Assembly (NCBI GenBank): GCA_019915015.1
Contig: JAHBBC010000041.1
Span: 177,557 to 241,556, forward strand
DNA length: 64,000 nt
Direction of reading: 5' to 3'
From: Auriscalpium vulgare
Taxonomy: Eukaryota; Basidiomycota; Agaricomycetes; Russulales; Auriscalpiaceae
A program made the translations under genes and the position numbers. Below the pieces are notes generated by a model. It was not told where the DNA came from, searched no databases, and saw only the letters and a program-made list of their open reading frames with translations. Positions within the stretch are counted from its first letter, which is position 1, and each line of letters opens with the position of its first letter. Shown one piece after another: positions 45,028-56,712 of the stretch.

Positions 45028-45428
45028 GAGTGATAATTGGAATTACGTGTGTTATCATTGATAACATCCGCAGCACTAGAATTCGGGCGTGGCGCGCGCG
45101 TAGATGAGCTCGGACAACCGAATATCCATTGTGAGGAAGCCCTGCGATGTTCGATTGTTAGTAGCAATGACAGAACTACTGGGGTCGGGAGAATCCATAC
45201 ACGAGGTTGGTCACGGCGCTCTCAGAGACGTATATAGCTGCGCCGCTCCCGCGCGAAGCCTGGAGCAAGGATCGCAAAGGCATATCGGTCATCGCTAATT
45301 GCCATTCGGGCTGAATTACGGGTCTGAGTGTATGATACATGTATGCTGCGGACTTGTCAGGCTAGTCTCCACTTGAAGCTTACTACGACTCACGATAAGA
45401 AAGACACACCCGATCACCTCTCATCACA

Positions 45429-46023
45429 TCACGGCGCCGTATCTAAACCGTCTGGAATGTTGCCCTCGAGTACAAGACTTGGATCCATGAAACTGTGATT
45501 GCACTTGGAGCAGACGAAGAATAGGATCATCCGTGTCTCCTTGCGCTTCGATTGGTCCTGATAGAAGACGGCGCTGCGGGTGACAGTCAGCATGCGGCTA
45601 CGCTGAGTGATGATAGCACGTACTCCTCATGACCACAACTTGGGCACGGTATATTGGAATGCGCCTTTAAGTAATTGAAGATCGAAGTCCACAACAGGAT
45701 GAGCGGGGACGTACCAATGTCGGGTCCACTCCAAGGTCTGCCGTCACACCGATTTGCTCCCTGACATGATAGATGGACACGCGGATCTAGACACTCGAAA
45801 AAGAGGCTCACTTGGTTACCGTCAACAGGTCATTTCGGTAAACGCAGGTTTCGCTACCCCCCTCGAAGTACGTGCAGATGCGGCAGGCGTAGACCATCGT
45901 CCGCCGTTGTTGGTCAGCTTTGGGGTACAAGAGATTGTTGCATTCGGAGCAAAAGTGTAAAGATGTTGTACTCTTGGCCTTATCAGGATTCGTGCAATAA
46001 CTCTGAATGGATGAGCGTACCAT
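45429..46023 (-). CDS. RPB9: DNA-directed RNA polymerase II subunit RPB9
   Basis: The first exon is only the start codon (46021-46023), directly followed by a GTACGC donor. After a 48-nt intron the protein continues STTSLHFCSECNNLLYPKAD. Zinc ribbon 1 is CSEC...CRIC (MVYACRICTYFEGGSETCVY). Then come NDLLTVTKEQIGVTADLGVD and zinc ribbon 2 (HSNIPCPSCGHEE, AVFYQDQSKRKETRMILFFV, CSKCNHSF). The protein ends GNIPDGLDTAP with the TGA stop at 45429-45431, giving about 120 residues, the normal RPB9 length. It is a Pol II subunit at the jaw/lobe, involved in start-site selection, fidelity and elongation. The solitary-ATG exon is inferred because no other ATG lies in frame near the conserved start. Confidence 0.92.
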
Positions 46024-46228
46024 GGTCAGGAAACACGCGCGGTGGTGGTCGGAACGAGTGAAGGTATCGGATGTCCACCAGCCCAAGCGCGCGACTCGAC
46101 ACCTCTCGCTGAGTCAGCGGCATCCCGGCACATAGTGACATATTCATGCTGCAAGTATGACAGTGGCTAAGTATTGTACAGGTCGCAAGTCGTATACATG
46201 TCGAAATCCGAGTGAATTCTCCAACTGC

Positions 46229-47990
46229 TCAGACTCTCGTGTGGTCAAGCTTGCTGTCAATGGCACCGGTCAAGATCTTGAGCAGCGTCTCTGTGCGCAG
46301 ATGTGGCTCCTTCGGATCGAACAGCGTCGTATCAACCATGTCCTAGTTTACAAACAGTCAAATAATGAAGTCAAGTGCCAGTCGTGGGTAACGTACGCGT
46401 ATGCCATGTGCTTCAGACAAGTCATCATCAAGCTCCTTCAATGCTATTGAGGCCTCTTCGTCGTCGCCGATCTGGACGAATTGTATGCCGAACTGGCGCA
46501 GGGGCACGCTGTTCACATCCAGGCGCCGCGCTGCCTCGATGATGGCTTCGCGTGGGCCTTCATCCGCTGCGACGACAAATTTGTGTGGTGAGTACTTCTT
46601 TTTTTGTAGAGAGAGAAGGGAGACGTACTAGGAACGCCATCGGTGATGACGATGAGATTGATGGGCTTGTGACGGTTTTGACCTTCGAACAGTGGGAGGT
46701 ACTTGTCTAACACCTCCCGGAGTCGCGAGCCAGTAGGCGTTTGCCCTGTTGAGTTCATTGTCAAAACGCCGCGATATAAAAGGCAGTTTGATTACCATCT
46801 GGCTCGATAGACCTAAAGAGACCTCGAACAGACTCTTGGTCCTTCCGACATGCCGTCAGCGCCTTGACGGTGTGGTGTTACTATGAAACAACGTTACTCA
46901 CATGGAGTCCGAGCGAAAACCGCAAGTCGTTGAGGAAGTACACGTCGATCCCGTCAGCTTCATTTTTCTTGCACAGCTCGGCGATACCGGCAAGAGCTTC
47001 GCAAGCGTCGTTCCACGGCTGGCCTTCCATCTATAATGCCAGACGTAAGTATAAAAGTGTACTAAGCCTTCTCGCAAGGGTGAAGAGATTGGCCTCACAG
47101 ACGTCGAATCGTCTACGATGACGACCGTTTTGAAGTCCCTTACAGTGACATCGTCAGTCTCGCAGTAGAGGTACGTCGAAGTGATCGAGCAGACCTTAGA
47201 CGTGACCCCTGCAAGTTGGTGGCAGGGAGCTGAGGGACGACAATTTCTTGGTGAATCCATCGCACGGGCGTGCGCGCCTCGACAAGGATCTCGTAAGAGG
47301 AAATCTACGGGCATTCCGGTGAGTCTTTGAAGTCATCAAAGTGGAGAAATAAATTACGTCTCTCTCCCGACCGGCGTAGTTGACAACTGCGCCGAGGCGG
47401 AACTGTCGGCCTGCCTTCCCGAGCTCTAGAAGAAGACGATAGTAAAGTAGACAAATCTGAACAAGGAAAGGTTGTTGTACCGATTCCACCCTGAGAAGAT
47501 ATGAAATTGAGAACTGTATAGCCCGCGACAACCTCAGAGACTTACTTCGTAGAACGCCCGGACGATATACCATGGCGATGAAGTCTTGCGATCGACCCCT
47601 CCAACAATGGCGTTCTGCGGAATGTTGTGGCCCTCAGCGAATACCTTCCGGGAACGCAACTACTTTCAATGCGAGTATCAAGTATCAAAGCAAGTGTCCT
47701 ACCCAAGCAACGGGGGAGTCGTAGCCAAGCTCTTTGTACTGCAATGTGCGCGTGCGCGCCTGCGCCAGCCACTGCTGGTATGTTCTCGGCAGTGCCACAA
47801 CGCTCGCATCCGCGGTGACATTGACGGCGAACGGCGCCGGCGGAGGCGTAGTCGGCGTGAGCTGGCCCATCTTGTCCTGGACCGGGCTCGAGATCGTGGC
47901 ACCGTAGGGCTGTGGGAACGGACTCGTCTGGAAGGCATTGGGCATCGGAGGAGAGTGCGAGTAGGAGCTGTCGTTGCGGTAGTAAGACAT
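46229..47990 (-). CDS. Fungal von Willebrand factor A (VWA) domain protein
   Basis: The start at 47990 gives MSYYRNDSSYSHSPPMPNAF, a Pro/Ser-rich leader, then LPRTYQQWLAQARTRTLQYK. Several short exons lead to the VWA domain: FKTVVIVDDSTS (MIDAS DxSxS), MEGQPWNDACEALAGIAELC and GIDVYFLNDLRFSLG-like residues, with SRLREVLDKYLPLFEGQNRH and KPINLIVITDGVPS following. It then has KFVVAADEGPREAIIEAARR, LRQFGIQFVQIGDDEEA, and ends LKILTGAIDSKLDHTRV with the stop at 46229. The MIDAS Asp/Ser/Ser residues for divalent metal binding are present. This family is common in Agaricomycetes, is cytosolic by lack of a signal peptide, and is of unknown function. Middle exon borders are approximate. Confidence 0.88.
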
Positions 47991-48991
47991 GGTCGATGCG
48001 CAGGGACTTGTGATGTTGAGAACTTGAGGCAGATCTGGGTAGGTGTGGCCTTTTAAATGATCAGTGCGCTGATCGACAAGCTGCCTAGACAGTGGGCGCA
48101 GGGTAGCATGAGTTGGGATGCATCGATGTTCTCGGTAGATGTGACGACTCGGAGGGCAATCGCCTTCGAATCACGATGGTCCCGATTGTGTTCATAGAAC
48201 GCAGAAACGCAGCGGCACTTCATAACTAAATTTTGTCTGGCGGCCACATGACTTCGGGAGTAGTCCGCACGGTGCGACGTGAAAGCTTGGATGTCTTCAA
48301 TGAACACGTGAGTCGATTCAAATTTCGAGCCCGATGCACCTTCCACCTACCGATAGAAGCAGCACAGTTACATTTTACTTGCACTCTTCTGCAGCATCGG
48401 AAGGCCTGTCCAGCCTTGTAATGAAAGCGTTGTGAGTAGGTGAAAGGTCATACACCAACCAAAAGGCGTAAATCTGATAGCGTGCCGCTCCTAGAAGATG
48501 AAGGGCAGATACAGCCACGTGCAAGAGCTGTCCAGAGTGAGAAGAACGTGCGACTGTCACAAGGGGACCGCTCAGACGAAGGCAGGCCACTTGACGTGGA
48601 TGGAAGGGCCCGAACGAGCGGACTCGGGGCAGAAGATCACCGTGTTTGTCTGGAAGATGAACATCACCCGCTGGCCTGCTTCTGCGACCGGTTGCTAGAA
48701 CGTCAGTTAACGCTGCAGAAAGATCCCAGACACACGCGCGTCTCTTGTAGGGAGCAATTTAGTCGTCGAGGCTCTTTCTAATTGGGAGAGAACTGACAGT
48801 ACTTGGTCAAAATAAATGAATTGAATTTGGAAGTCCGAAGCGGTGCAACAGGTAGTGCACGTGATGGCGGGAGCGAGGTGGGGAGCAACTGTACAGTTTC
48901 TCGGACGATGCCGAGTGGCTTGCCCGTGGCGCGCAACCCACCAGCAGGGATATCTAGCAAGCACGTCCCCGCCGCCCTCCTCAACATCACC
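47991..48991. other. Intergenic region between the VWA gene and eL27
   Basis: About 1 kb holding two divergent promoters. A 113-codon plus-strand frame at 48440-48781 has no recognised domain and is not called. Confidence 0.5.
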
Positions 48992-49626
48992 ATGGTTAAA
49001 AGTGCGTACCCATGTACCTCCCAGGTCCAATGTAGTGTTTGATCCTTTGGCTGGCCAGTCTTCAAGCCGGGAAAAGTGCGTTCATCGCAATACAGAGGAC
49101 AGAGAAAATCTGGTTATTGATATGGTTTGCAGGTCGCCATCGTCCTTCAAGGCCGCCAGGCGGGAAAGAAGGTTGTTGTCATCAAGCAGCTCGATGACGG
49201 GTCGAAAGACCGCGCGTACCCGCATGCTATCGTTGTTGGCATCGAGCGCTACCCGCGGAAAGTCACAAAGCGCATGGGGGCCAAGAAGCTCGCGAGACGG
49301 AGCAAAGTCAAGCCCTTCATCAAGGTGTGCTGGGTATCGATACTGCACGCGTTGCTGTCGCTCACGCATATGTGTGCAGATTGTGAACTATTCGCATCTG
49401 TTCCCCACGCGCTATACATTCGAGCTGGAGAGCGTCAAGGGCGCCGTTTCACCCGAGACCTTCAAGGAGCCGTCACAGCGGGAGGACTCCAAGAAGCAGA
49501 TCAAGAAGCTGCTTGAGGACCGGTACACGAGCGGGAAGAACAAATGGTTCTTCCAACCTCTTCGGGTGAGTAGACTGGGTCTGTCTCAATCAGCGTGCCT
49601 AATCACGATCCCTTTCGCAGTTCTGA
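48992..49626 (+). CDS. RPL27: 60S ribosomal protein eL27
   Basis: Five exons (48992-49001, 49059-49075, 49133-49324, 49380-49565, 49621-49626) give exactly 136 residues, the family's usual length. It starts MVKIFKPGKVAIVLQGRQAG and continues KKVVVIKQLDDGSKDRAYPH, AIVVGIERYPRKVTKRMGAK and IVNYSHLFPTRYTFELESVK, ending KWFFQPLRF. The KOW-like N-terminus and the FFQPLRF end are diagnostic. It is a large ribosomal subunit structural protein. Exon 2 is 17 nt and the last exon holds only one codon plus the stop, an intron-rich layout usual for ribosomal protein genes in these fungi. Confidence 0.97.
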
Positions 49627-49841
49627 TCTACTTTGTGCTTTCGTTGCGATGTTGCTAAAACCCACATGTACATCCACATGTCCCATGATGCATGCCCCGT
49701 ACCATGATTTTTCATTTTGAATGAGATTCGCCTTCCGTGCGTCGAGCATGGAATGCACTCCAACAACAGAGCATAATGATATAAGTATCGTTAAGAGACA
49801 GCAGCCAACTTTATTATCTCAGTTTTCTTCTAGCCGCGCAT

Positions 49842-51151
49842 CTACTTCAGAGTAGCCGGGGATGCTCTCCATTGCCCCCCTTCTTTCCACGCACATTCCA
49901 GCAGCCTTTTTGACGCATCTCCGTTGGATTCATACTGCGCCGAGGAATCGATATGTGAGCTCACCTGCGCACTGCGTTTCAGGATCTTCAACGCATTGGC
50001 CGTTGACAGCTTCTCATCCGGCAGCTCCATTAAAGACGCGATGAGATACCCAGTGAAGCAGTCGCCCGCGCCTGTCGTGTCCCGAACGTTGCCGCGTAGC
50101 TCGGCCGCTGTCACGTACAGTGGTGTGTTCACCGATGGCAGCGATGCGAGGACTCCCGTGGCACCCAGCGTGCACACGATATTCACGGTCGCTAGCGTCG
50201 CGTGGTTGTGTAAGTTCTTCAACGTCTTGAATGCCGGTGAGCCGTCGAAGGCGATGGCGTCGTCGTGGTACCACCGGGTGCGCGGTCCCGACCTTGGCAG
50301 TGCAGGTGCGGGCGCATCCGTCTGGAGCACGCGCAGCAGGCTCTCTGCCTCCCCTTCGTTGACAAGCAGCCAGGAGAGGTGCTCCCAGGGGAAGACGCGG
50401 AGCTGCGCGTCGGAGGGCATGGGCGAGGGGTTGAAGACGGTGACGATGCCCTGGGCATGCGCTTGCTCCAGGTAGGCGAGAGTCGTCGGCCAGGGGATCT
50501 CATTTTGAAGCAAGAGGTGTGAGATACCCTTGAGGTTATTCAGGATCTGAGCCGGTGTTTCTTCGAGAGCGTAGTTCGCGCCTTTGTGCAGAACTAGTGC
50601 CGATGAATATAGATGCGTTTAGCAATCGCCATTGAAAGGAACGTTACACACTGATGCAGTTTTCTCCTGCCTTCGTCAGTTGTATAACCGCACGACCGGT
50701 GGGCTCCTGTCGGCCGGCAAATACGCATATTTGCAAGATACGGCAAGGCGGATAGACAGACGCACCTGCACCGTAGTCACCCCACCCACCGACACGCCAA
50801 TTCCCTTCAGCTGCTGCACAAGCCATGCACCGTCATCGCCCACCGCGCCCACTATGTTCACGCTGGCACCGGCGCGTGCAACCGCTGCGGCTTGGTTCGC
50901 GCCCTTCCCTCCTGCGCGCCGTTCGTAGCCGGTGGACGAGATAGTTTGGCCCGGGCGCACGATATCATCGACTGGTCCCATGTATATGTTGAGGAATGCT
51001 AGCGGCGGATACGATCAGGCCAGAATGATTCGTACTGACCGTGAAAGAACTCGTCGACATCTGCAAAGGGACTTTAGGATGGGTACGGAAGTGAAGAAGG
51101 GGCAACCTGACTCAAGGAACCACGAACGAGGCAGCGTAATCCCGTCGACAT
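49842..51151 (-). CDS. RBK1: Ribokinase
   Basis: The start at 51151 is chosen because three small exons join in frame: MSTGLRCLVRGSL, NVDEFFH and VDDIVRPGQTISSTGYERRA. The PfkB motifs follow: GGKGANQAAAVARAGASVNI, GAVGDDGAWLVQQLKGIGVS, PTGRAVIQLTKAGENCI, and near the end DTTGAGDCFTGYLIASLMEL with the catalytic Asp in GAGD. The stop is TAG at 49842-49844 after SPATLK. It phosphorylates D-ribose to ribose-5-phosphate in the cytosol, feeding nucleotide synthesis and the pentose phosphate pathway. The length is close to the family's. It is divergent from the nucleoporin gene, with about 344 bp between start codons. Confidence 0.93.
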
Positions 51152-51495
51152 GTTATTTTCCTCAGTCGCTTGGAGGATATTCAAACAAATTGAACAGAAC
51201 GTAGGGGGGAGCTGAGATCTGAGAGGCGGAGACGGCAGAGACGCGACGCGCGCCTCAACGGTGAACGCGTTTGCTGCCCAACCACCATATACCTAAATAC
51301 CCGCGTTGCTGGCATCTCCCTGAGCCGTCATACGTCGCTAGCTCGCCGTTCTCTACTTGTGTCCAAGTAAGTCACGCTGTATCACTACCTGCGCACATTC
51401 CAACCCAACAATATCAGGCGCTCGCAGCCTTGTGTGGCATACTTGCTGGCCCTCCCTCTACCCACCCTTCCACATCTCTTCCGCTCCCCTCAATC
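51152..51495. promoter_or_regulatory. Divergent promoter of ribokinase and nucleoporin genes
   Basis: 344 bp between start codons of divergent genes. The right part is rich in CT tracts just before the nucleoporin ATG. No TATA box was seen. Confidence 0.4.
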
Positions 51496-53561
51496 ATGTC
51501 AGCATTCGGTGGTGGCTCCGCATTCGGCTCGTCCACCGCGACCCAACAACCCGGGCAGAGCGGTGGCGTATTCGGAGGTCTAGGATCCTCCACAGTTGCA
51601 AACCCACAGGCCAACCAACCTACATCCGCATTTGGTGGGGCCGCCCAAGGAGGCACGTTTGGGAGCGGCGGGGGGCTATTTGGAAGCACCGCGGGCCAAG
51701 GGCAGCAAGCCGGTGGCACGGGAGGCGTGTTCGGCGGCGGAGGCGGTTTATTTGGCGGCGCAGGAGCGGCGGCGCAACAACAACAACAACCCTCAGGTGG
51801 AGGGCTTTTTGGGACTGCTTCTGGTCAACAGCAGCAACCGCAGGCGAGCGGTGGCCTCTTCGGCACGTCGACTCAGCAGCAACAACAGCCGCAGCAGCCA
51901 CAACAAACGGGCGGTGGCCTCTTTGGTGGCGGCTCTACGACGCAATCAACTGGCACCGGAGGCCTATTTAGCGGTGGAACGCAGCAAGGTGGCACGAGCG
52001 GCGGCCTTTTCGGCTCTGCAGCGGCCAATCCGTCAGGTCAACAATCTGGAACGGGCGGGCTGTTTGGCGGCGGCACCCAACAACAGCCGGCCAGCACTGG
52101 CGGAGGTCTATTTGGCACGTCAACGACGGGCCAGCAGAACGGCACTGGAACTGGAGGTCTATTTGGATCGACTACGAACCAGCCCGGGACGACGGGTACG
52201 GGTGGGCTCTTCGGAAACGCGGGTGCGGGCACTTCAACGGGCGGCGGTTTGTTCGGTAGCACAAACGCTGCGTCAGGCTCTGGCACTGGTGGGCTCTTCG
52301 GCTCTACGACTGGTCAATCGAGTGGTGGTGGTCTCTTTGGAGGCGGGCTCGGACAGAACCAAGCTCAACAACAACAGCAACAGCAACAGCAACAGCAGCA
52401 GCCACAACAACAACAGGGTGGACTGTTCGGCAGCACAACGCAGGGCTCTGGTCTGCTGGGTAGCAGCCTGTTGGGTGGTGGTCAGGCATCTCAGAACAGC
52501 TTGTTTGCGTCCCGATCTACGGCGGCGCCCGCGCAGCAGCAGGCAGATTCGCAGACGCAATTTCAGCAGCTGTCCCAGCGGATAGAGGCTGTCGTGAGCG
52601 CGTGGAATCCCAATTCGCCAGCAAATCGATTCCAGGTGAGTTATGACATCCTGGGCGGAGTCGATGTATGATACGCTGACGCTAAACCGAACAGCACTAC
52701 TTCTACAACCTAGTAGACCCAACGCAAGTGCATCTGTATGGAAGACCAGCTAACGCCACCGACGAAGCGCTTTGGCAAAGGGCTGGCAGGGAGAACCCGG
52801 ACCCCAGCTGGTACGTAAACACATCGATGTGGAGGAGTAATTACGCTGATGGTATGTCTTGATTCTCCCTAGTCTCGTGCCTGTCCTCGCGACCAGTTTC
52901 GATGACCTGCAGAAGCGAGTGGAGGCACAAACACAGCAAGCCACCGCGCATCAGGACAAGCTCAAAGAAATCAGATCGCGGATAGAGAAGCTATCTGAGC
53001 GGCACGAGCTGTCGAATGCCGCCCGACTGAATAAGGCGCATACGACGCAGGCGCAGCTTACCCACCGTCTCCTCAAGCTCGTGCAGCATTTGCACTTGCT
53101 GATCCCGTCATTGCGCTCGTCGTCGATACGGCCAGAGGAGGAGGCGCTGCGCGCGGTTCTGGAGGAGATCGACAGCGAGGTGCGGAGGCCCGGCGGGATG
53201 GGCCGCATCGTCGGGAAGTTGAACGAGCTGTGGGCACTTGTGGGCTCCTTGCAGGCGGTGCGCAGCAACTCGCGGGGTGCAGATGGGGTGGAGTGGGCTG
53301 TTGTTGACGAGGACGGGCTCGGCCAGATAGTCCAGGTACGCAGGGGCGCTTGTCATACTTTCTTACACAGCGCTGATGCGCATCACCCGTTTGCAGATTC
53401 TGGCAGAGCAGCAAGCCGGGCTGGCTCACCTTACCAAGATCTTGCAGAAAGGCTTACGGGACACTGCTGTGATTTATGGGGAAGCGGAGGTAGAGGAGGA
53501 GCGGCGATCGGACCTTTTGTCGAGTTTCTCGCAAAGTCTGCGGGGAAGCACAATGCGATAG
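51496..53561 (+). CDS. NUP57: FG nucleoporin of the Nup54/Nup57 family
   Basis: Four exons (51496-52635, 52695-52810, 52873-53335, 53397-53561) give 627 residues. The first ~350 residues are GLFG/FG repeats with Gly, Thr and Gln spacers, the selective-barrier type. A poly-Gln tract is encoded at about 52367-52414. The C-terminal part has [38 protein letters not shown] and [20 protein letters not shown], then a coiled coil ending [15 protein letters not shown] and further helices to [14 protein letters not shown]. This is the Nup54 domain that assembles with Nup62/Nsp1 and Nup58/Nup49 in the central channel of the pore. The ATG at 51496 is preferred over upstream in-frame sequence because FG repeats start there. 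Confidence 0.93.
52367..52414 (+). repeat. CAA/CAG microsatellite (poly-Gln)
   Basis: A run of CAA and CAG codons, interrupted once by CCA, inside the nucleoporin coding exon. It is likely length-variable. Confidence 0.85.
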
Positions 53562-53744
53562 CCGTCCTGCACAGTCGAGTACAATAGGTGTTGATGCGAC
53601 GGGGATCTGAGAGCTACTGAGGTGTGGCCGGTATAAGACAGGATGGCTAAATAAGGGACTGAATTACGGCTGTATCCGCCTATATTATCCTCAACAGCCT
53701 GACAAGCTTCCCGCCAACACCCCCTCCCTCCCACCACATCCGAT

Positions 53745-56418
53745 ATGCGCGTCCGTACCCTCGAGATTCGCTGGCACGATAGCAAACCCATCGCGACCTG
53801 CGACTTCCAGCCCATCGCGTTCAAGAAAGCGCGTCCCGCCCAGGACAAGACATTCGCGCGCCAGGCGTATCGGCTCGCGACAGGAGGAGAGGACAATCAT
53901 GTCCGGGTGCGTGTCGCTCGCGCGCCGTCTCATGTAAGGACAGGGGGCTGATTCTCGTGCAGGTGTGGATGGTCCACCCAAACATATTACCGCCGTCATT
54001 AGCTGAGGAGGCCGCGTCGGGCGACGCGACCAATCCACCCGCGCCGCGGCCCCCTCGTGTTGAGTACCTCGCCACGCTCAGCAGACATTCTGCTGCAGTA
54101 AATGTCGTCCGATTCAGCCCCAATGGTGCGTCATTCCATGCCCTCTGCATTCCTCGAGCCACCGAGACTGAGCGGGGGAGCGCACTCCAGGCGAGCTAAT
54201 CGCGTCGGCGGGCGACGGTACGTGTGCTCGAAGTCTCATCGGAACTAGAATTGAACTTCATCCGGTAGATGGCATGATTATCATCTGGGCCCCTTCGACT
54301 ACGCCGACGCAAAGCACGTATGGAAGTGACCTCAGTGCCGAGGAAATGCAGTTAGAGAAGGAATACTGGAAGCCGCGGACCACCTTCCGGTGAGACCCCT
54401 TGTTTCATTGATATCCCCGACGCTGTAACTGTCCTAGGTGCACGACCATGCAAGTCTACGACTTGGCGTGGAGTCCGACAGGAGAGTACATCATTGCTGG
54501 GAGCACGGACAACGCTGCGCGTATCTTCTTAGTTTCCGAAGGTGCGAAGCGCATCATCAGCGTGCATGACCTTAGCTCATATTAGTGCAGGAAAATGTGT
54601 CACCGAGCTTGCAGAACACAATCATTTCGTGCAAGGCGTGGCCTGGGATCCGCTGAACGAATACATCGCGACCCAAAGCAGCGATCGTTCCATGCACGTC
54701 TACAGCATCTCCACGAAGCAAGGGGGGCTCGAGGTGCATGCTGTGGGCAAGAACACACGACTTGCGCATCATCACACGCGCACCCCTAGCTCTCACAGCC
54801 GGCCGCGGATGTTCCGACGGGAATCTACCGCGAGCGATACCGAGTCCATCATTACTACGCTCAGCGAGCAAATCAAAGAAGAAGGCATGTCCGCTTCTAC
54901 TTCTGGCGGGTCGCAGCACCAGGCTTCCCTCATGACTCCGGCCACGTCCATTACGAGCACGCCGTCGCAGTCGATGTTCCCGCCCCCGCCCATGGACCGC
55001 CCATCTTCCAGGCGCTCTTCGTTTAGTGGGTCGAATGCTCCGAGCTCGCCGTCGCATTACGGCCGATATGGGCGCTCGCCCTCTCCACTCCCTGCTCTCC
55101 CGGCTATCCGCACGGCGCTACAATCCCCTGGAACGTGGAATTCCGTAAAGCTCTACGGCGATGAGAGCTTTTCAAATTTCTTCCGCCGCCTGACCTTCAG
55201 TCCGGACGGCGCGCTGCTGCTCACACCTGCGGGGCAGTTCGAGGACCCGTCGGTTGTCCCCGGCGCGTCGCGACCCTCGAGCGGCGCGAAGACGGACGAT
55301 CTGGTCACGCGCGGGCGCAAGAGTGCGACGCCCTCCCACCAAGAAACGGCAAGCCTCACGTCAGCATCATCCGTGTACATCTACTCTCGTGCCAACTTCG
55401 CGCGGCCGCCGGTCGCACAGCTACCTGGCCACAAGAAGGCGAGCGTGGCTGTCAAATTTTCACCAATTTTGTACGAGCTGCGGCCAGGCGTATTTGGACC
55501 AGACGTGCAAACCGAGACGAAACACGTCGTGGTGGAGAAGGGCAGAGAGGAGACTGTGTCGGTGGACGTGGGCGTTGCGCCGCCGCCTGCATCGTCTGCC
55601 TCTGTTCATGCTGACACGCCGTCAACATTCCTGTCGCCGCTGAAGACCTCGACTCTCCTCGCGCCTCTAGCTGTTCCTGCTCATCCCATGTCCGCCCAAG
55701 CACTGACGCTGCCATCGCCTGCCCTGTCGGCTGCCGACTCGTTCCGCGCCTTCAGCCCGGCGATCTCGAAACCATCTACGCCGGCCCCGAGCAGCTCGTC
55801 TGTTTTCGCACTGCCGTATCGCATGCTCTTTGCGGTGGAGACCATGGACACGGTTGCTATACATGATACTCAGCAATCAGGTCCCGTGTGTGTTCTCACG
55901 AAGCTGCATTACGACGAGTTCACTGACATGTCATGGTGAGCGGTTTCGCTCTCATCGATTCCCGACCGTTTCTAATGCATTACATCCGTTGTTGTCACTT
56001 GTAAAGGTCGCCCGACGGTCAATGTCTCATGCTCTCCTCACGCGACGGCTACTGCACAATTGTGGTGTTCGACGAGATCCTGCCCGCGCATTCCACACAG
56101 CAGCATACGCTTCAAGTGCAGTCCATTGCGCACAATCACTTCATGCCGCTGACATCCACCGCGTCTCTGACGCCCGCGACCACGCCATCCTTGTCGACCG
56201 TTTCGCTGCCCCCGCCATCGCCTGCGATAACGCCGACAGTGCCTCTGAAACGGAGTGAGCCTCCCCAAACACCGGCGACCAGCGCGGCGGCAGGCAGCGA
56301 TGCCCTCCCAGACCCACTTGATCTGAGTGCATCTGATGAGAGTCGCGACAAAGTTGACGAGCCGCCGAAGAAAAAGCGTCGTGTAGCGTTGACGCGTGTT
56401 GGTGACGTTGGATCATGA
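53745..56418 (+). CDS. CAC2: Chromatin assembly factor 1 subunit p60 (CAF-1B/Cac2), WD40 protein
   Basis: It starts MRVRTLEIRWHDSKPIATCD at 53745 and ends at 56418. Exons carry WD40 repeats in order: FARQAYRLATGGEDNHVRVW, RHSAAVNVVRFSPN, GMIIIWAPSTTPTQSTYGSD and MQVYDLAWSPTGEYIIAGST, with FVQGVAWDPLNEYIATQSSD, SNFFRRLTFSPDGALLLTPA and KASVAVKFSPILYELR following. The last blade reads LHYDEFTDMSWSPDGQCLML and SSRDGYCTIVVFDEILP. The KEYWKPRTTF segment is characteristic of Cac2. Ser/Pro-rich inserts sit between blades, and the tail ends with a basic PKKKRRVALTR element. It works with p150 and p48 to load H3-H4 at replication forks in the nucleus. A 54540-54590 intron rejoins the frame. Confidence 0.93.
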
Positions 56419-56712
56419 CTTGACCACGGTGCGCCGTAGGAGCCACGTATCTACTGTTTTGTTTGTTCTCGTCGTGATGCGCTGTCCCTTTTGTGGTGAC
56501 CTTATCCTTGACGTTCTCCTCACGTATCTTATCCATCCTACGCACGTGTTAATCCCTATTTGCTTCGAGCTTTTGTTCCGTATGACAGTGTGATACCACA
56601 ATGCATGGTTTCTGACTTTAGCACGCGTCCGCCAACGTCACCAATCGTGGCCTAATGGGTACCTGACATCACAAATCAGTCAGAGGACGACATCCATGAG
56701 AGGAAGCTTCGA

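Noticed and set aside
48440..48781. 113-codon frame upstream of eL27
   Set aside because: Charged, low-information sequence with several overlapping open frames. It more likely lies in the shared promoter region.
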